Assembly (NCBI GenBank): GCA_017991025.1
Contig: JAGNMT010000160.1
Span: forward strand, 1 to 7,629
DNA length: 7,629 bases
Reading direction: 5' to 3'
Source: Verrucomicrobiales bacterium
GTDB lineage: Bacteria; Verrucomicrobiota; Verrucomicrobiia; Verrucomicrobiales; DEV007
The notes under the pieces were generated by a model. That model searched no databases and had not been told where the DNA came from. It saw only the letters and a program-made list of their open reading frames with translations. How positions within the stretch are numbered: the stretch's first letter is position 1; every line of letters starts with the position of its first letter. Positions 6,031-7,629 of the stretch are shown in pieces. Made by a program: the position numbers and the translations under genes.

Positions 6031-7122
6031 CTACACCGCCGCCTGGATAATCCCCTCCGCCGTTTCCTCCTGTAATCGCAATTGCCCGCAAGCGGCGTCG
6101 ATGTCGTGACCTTTCTCCCGTCGGAGCGTGGAGAAGACGTCCGCCTTCTGGAGGACGGCGAGGAAGGCTTCCTGCGCCGCTTCGGATGGACGGCGCCACT
6201 CAAGTCCCTCGACGGTATTGTAGGGAATGAGATTGACCTTCGCGTTCATGGATCGGACCAGCTTCGCAAGACACTTCGCCTGACCGAGACTGTCATTGAT
6301 ACCCTCAATCAGAATATACTCGAAGGTGATCTTCTGCTTTTTGTGACTCCTCCATGTTTCCAGCGCTTCGAATAGCCTTTTGAGAGGATATTTATCGTTC
6401 ACCGGCATGATTTTGCTCCGCACCTCATCGGTTGCCCCGTGAAGGGAGATCGCGAGACGGATTTGGATGGGCACGAGCGCGAGCTTCTCAATCTGGGGGG
6501 CGAGGCCACTTGTCGACACGGTCATGTGCCGGGCTCCAATGTTCATTCCCCATGAGGCGTTGAGGATCTCAATCGCCCTGGTGAGTTGGGTTAGATTGGC
6601 GAGGGGCTCACCCATACCCATAAAAACCAGATTTCGCACCGCTTCCCCCGCCTCCTCCTCAGCCGCGAGGACCTGCCCGACAATTTCATCGGCGGTTAGA
6701 TTCCGGGTGAATCCGGCCAACCCGCTCGCGCAAAATTTGCAATCGTATGCGCAGCCGACCTGACTCGAGACGCAAAGGGTGATACGATCACTGCGTTCGC
6801 CGTCAAAATTGACATTGGCAGGAATCTTAACGGTCTCGACGAGTCGGCCGTCGTGCAGGCGGAAAAGGAATTTCCGTGTCGTATCTTTGGATCCGGTGAG
6901 ACGGACGACGGGTAGGCGTTCAATTGAGAACTCGCTCCTAAGTTGGTCCCGGAGTGCCTGGCTGAGATTGGTCATTCCGTCCCAGGATTTGACCCGCTTT
7001 TCAAAAATCCACTGGACGATTTGTTTCGCACGGAATCTCGTCTGGCCATTGGCCTCGGCCCACGCGATCCAGTCGTCGAGGGTCATACTAAAAACAGAAG
7101 GAAGACGTGGGACGGGCTCCAT
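6031..7122 (-). CDS. rlmN: Dual-specificity rRNA/tRNA adenine C2 methyltransferase RlmN (radical SAM)
   Basis: A 363-residue enzyme that methylates C2 of A2503 in 23S rRNA and, in well-studied bacteria, A37 of some tRNAs. The radical-SAM motif CxxxCxxC is present (C124, C128, C131 within VGCAYDCKFCASG). C117 in CVSSQVGC, E96 in LVETVKIP, and the methyl-carrying C345 in DIDAACGQL match the residues known from the E. coli enzyme. MGMGEPLAN (168-176) is the SAM-binding GEP motif, and SLHGATDEVRSKIMPVN (226-242) is typical. The ATG at 7120-7122 gives a normal N-terminus; a second ATG at 7084-7086 would leave a shorter one (MTLDDW). The gene converges on the 578-residue gene, with 30 bases between the stops and no clear terminator. 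It is divergent from the arsenate reductase gene. The identity is firm. Confidence 0.97.
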   Translation of the reverse strand: MEPVPRLPSVFSMTLDDWIAWAEANGQTRFRAKQIVQWIFEKRVKSWDGMTNLSQALRDQLRSEFSIERLPVVRLTGSKDTTRKFLFRLHDGRLVETVKIPANVNFDGERSDRITLCVSSQVGCAYDCKFCASGLAGFTRNLTADEIVGQVLAAEEEAGEAVRNLVFMGMGEPLANLTQLTRAIEILNASWGMNIGARHMTVSTSGLAPQIEKLALVPIQIRLAISLHGATDEVRSKIMPVNDKYPLKRLFEALETWRSHKKQKITFEYILIEGINDSLGQAKCLAKLVRSMNAKVNLIPYNTVEGLEWRRPSEAAQEAFLAVLQKADVFSTLRREKGHDIDAACGQLRLQEETAEGIIQAAV

Positions 7123-7150
7123 AGATGTGCAGGCGGTAACAAACCATGGA

Positions 7151-7178
7151 TTGACAGAGTTGGAAGGTCCATTTTACC
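7151..7178 (+). promoter_or_regulatory. Candidate promoter for the arsenate reductase gene
   Basis: A perfect -35 hexamer TTGACA (7151-7156) is followed after 16 bases by TTTACC (7173-7178), a weak -10 with 3 of 6 consensus bases. Transcription would start within a few bases of the ATG at 7188, so the mRNA would be nearly leaderless. This fits the lack of a Shine-Dalgarno site at normal distance. No inverted repeat typical of an ArsR operator was seen. Confidence 0.35.
7171..7176 (-). promoter_or_regulatory. Candidate -10 element for rlmN
   Basis: Read on the minus strand the bases are TAAAAT, which differs from TATAAT at one position. It lies 48 bases before the rlmN ATG. The expected -35 position (about 7194-7199) matches poorly. 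The site overlaps the candidate arsenate reductase promoter, so the two directions could compete. Confidence 0.25.
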
Positions 7179-7187
7179 TGAGCGGCT

Positions 7188-7629
7188 ATGAGAAGTTCTG
7201 GAACCCGTCCGCTTGTATTGATTTTATGCACCGGCAATTCCTGTCGGTCCCAGATGGCGGAGGCGCTCCTGCAGAAGGCAGCTGGCGACTCATTGCGAGT
7301 GGAAAGTGCCGGATCCCAGCCGAGCGGCTATGTGCATCCTCTCGCGATTCGGGCTATGGCGGAAGTCGATCTCGATATCTCCTCCGGTCGGTCAAAGTCG
7401 CTCGATGAGTTTCTTTTTCAGGACGTTGACACGGTTATCTCGGTATGCGGGAACGCGGATGCCGCTTGTCCAGTGTTTCCCGGTCAGGTGAGGCGTTATC
7501 ACTGGCCTTTCGACGATCCTGCTCACGCGAAAGGCGACGAAGAGGCGCAAATGAAGGTTTTCCGTCGTGTTCGCGATGAGATTGATCGCGTGTTCTCCGC
7601 GTATGGCCTCGGTCGCCGTGATGGGGGAG
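7188..7629 (+). CDS. arsC: Arsenate reductase, thioredoxin-coupled type (low-molecular-weight phosphatase fold), 3' end missing
   Basis: The gene starts at the ATG at 7188-7190 and is still open after 147 codons at the window end, so the C-terminus is not seen. The N-terminal PTP loop is C14-TGNSC-R20 (a CX5R motif) in LILCTGNSCRSQMAEALL. ESAGSQPSGYVHPLAIRAM follows. The redox cysteines C87 and C94 in SVCGNADAACPVFPG match the pair that relays the disulfide in the S. aureus pI258 type. YHWPFDDPAHAKG (104-116) supplies the conserved aspartate. Such enzymes reduce arsenate to arsenite in the cytoplasm for export, using thioredoxin. An in-frame TGA just upstream (7179-7181) makes this the first possible start. 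No other ars gene is visible in the window, but one may follow on the right. Confidence 0.93.
   Translation, partial: MRSSGTRPLVLILCTGNSCRSQMAEALLQKAAGDSLRVESAGSQPSGYVHPLAIRAMAEVDLDISSGRSKSLDEFLFQDVDTVISVCGNADAACPVFPGQVRRYHWPFDDPAHAKGDEEAQMKVFRRVRDEIDRVFSAYGLGRRDGG

Noticed and set aside
6001..6043. GC-rich partial inverted repeat between the convergent stops
   Set aside because: The arms are short, extend into the rlmN C-terminal codons, and no T-run follows. It was not called a terminator.

Overview
The window reads as ordinary bacterial chromosome, fairly GC-rich. It carries six complete protein genes and two that run off the ends. No rRNA, tRNA, insertion sequence or CRISPR array was seen. 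The lineage is probably in the PVC group, most likely Verrucomicrobiota. This is inferred from the predicted lipoprotein with a ThuA domain, the style of the aminopeptidase P N-terminus, and the scarcity of Shine-Dalgarno sites before several starts. No single marker proves it.

Left part, all on the minus strand. At the edge is the first third of an Xaa-Pro aminopeptidase (1-352). Then come a nitrilase-superfamily amidohydrolase (627-1475) and, upstream of it, a small dimeric alpha/beta-barrel protein of the antibiotic-biosynthesis-monooxygenase type (1529-1888). These last two look like a two-gene operon read from a weak promoter at 1895-1923. A gene-poor gap (1889-2224) separates them from a second minus-strand pair: a ThuA-domain lipoprotein (3050-4066, or to 4084) followed 12 bases later by glutamate racemase murI (2225-3037, TTG start), which supplies D-glutamate for peptidoglycan.

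Middle part. Divergent from the ThuA gene is a 578-residue plus-strand protein (4264-6000) that I do not recognise by name. Its sequence reads as a full (beta/alpha)8 barrel with acidic residues arranged as in GH67 alpha-glucuronidases, followed by a basic helical C-terminal part. It is the least ordinary item in the window.

Right part. The rRNA/tRNA methyltransferase rlmN (6031-7122, minus) converges on the unknown gene with 30 bases between them. Divergent from rlmN is a thioredoxin-type arsenate reductase (7188 onward, plus), cut by the window end. The 65 bases between rlmN and the reductase hold plausible promoter elements for both directions.

The genes do not form one pathway. Housekeeping functions (murI, rlmN, aminopeptidase) are mixed with accessory enzymes (nitrilase pair, ThuA lipoprotein, arsenate reductase, GH67-like protein).
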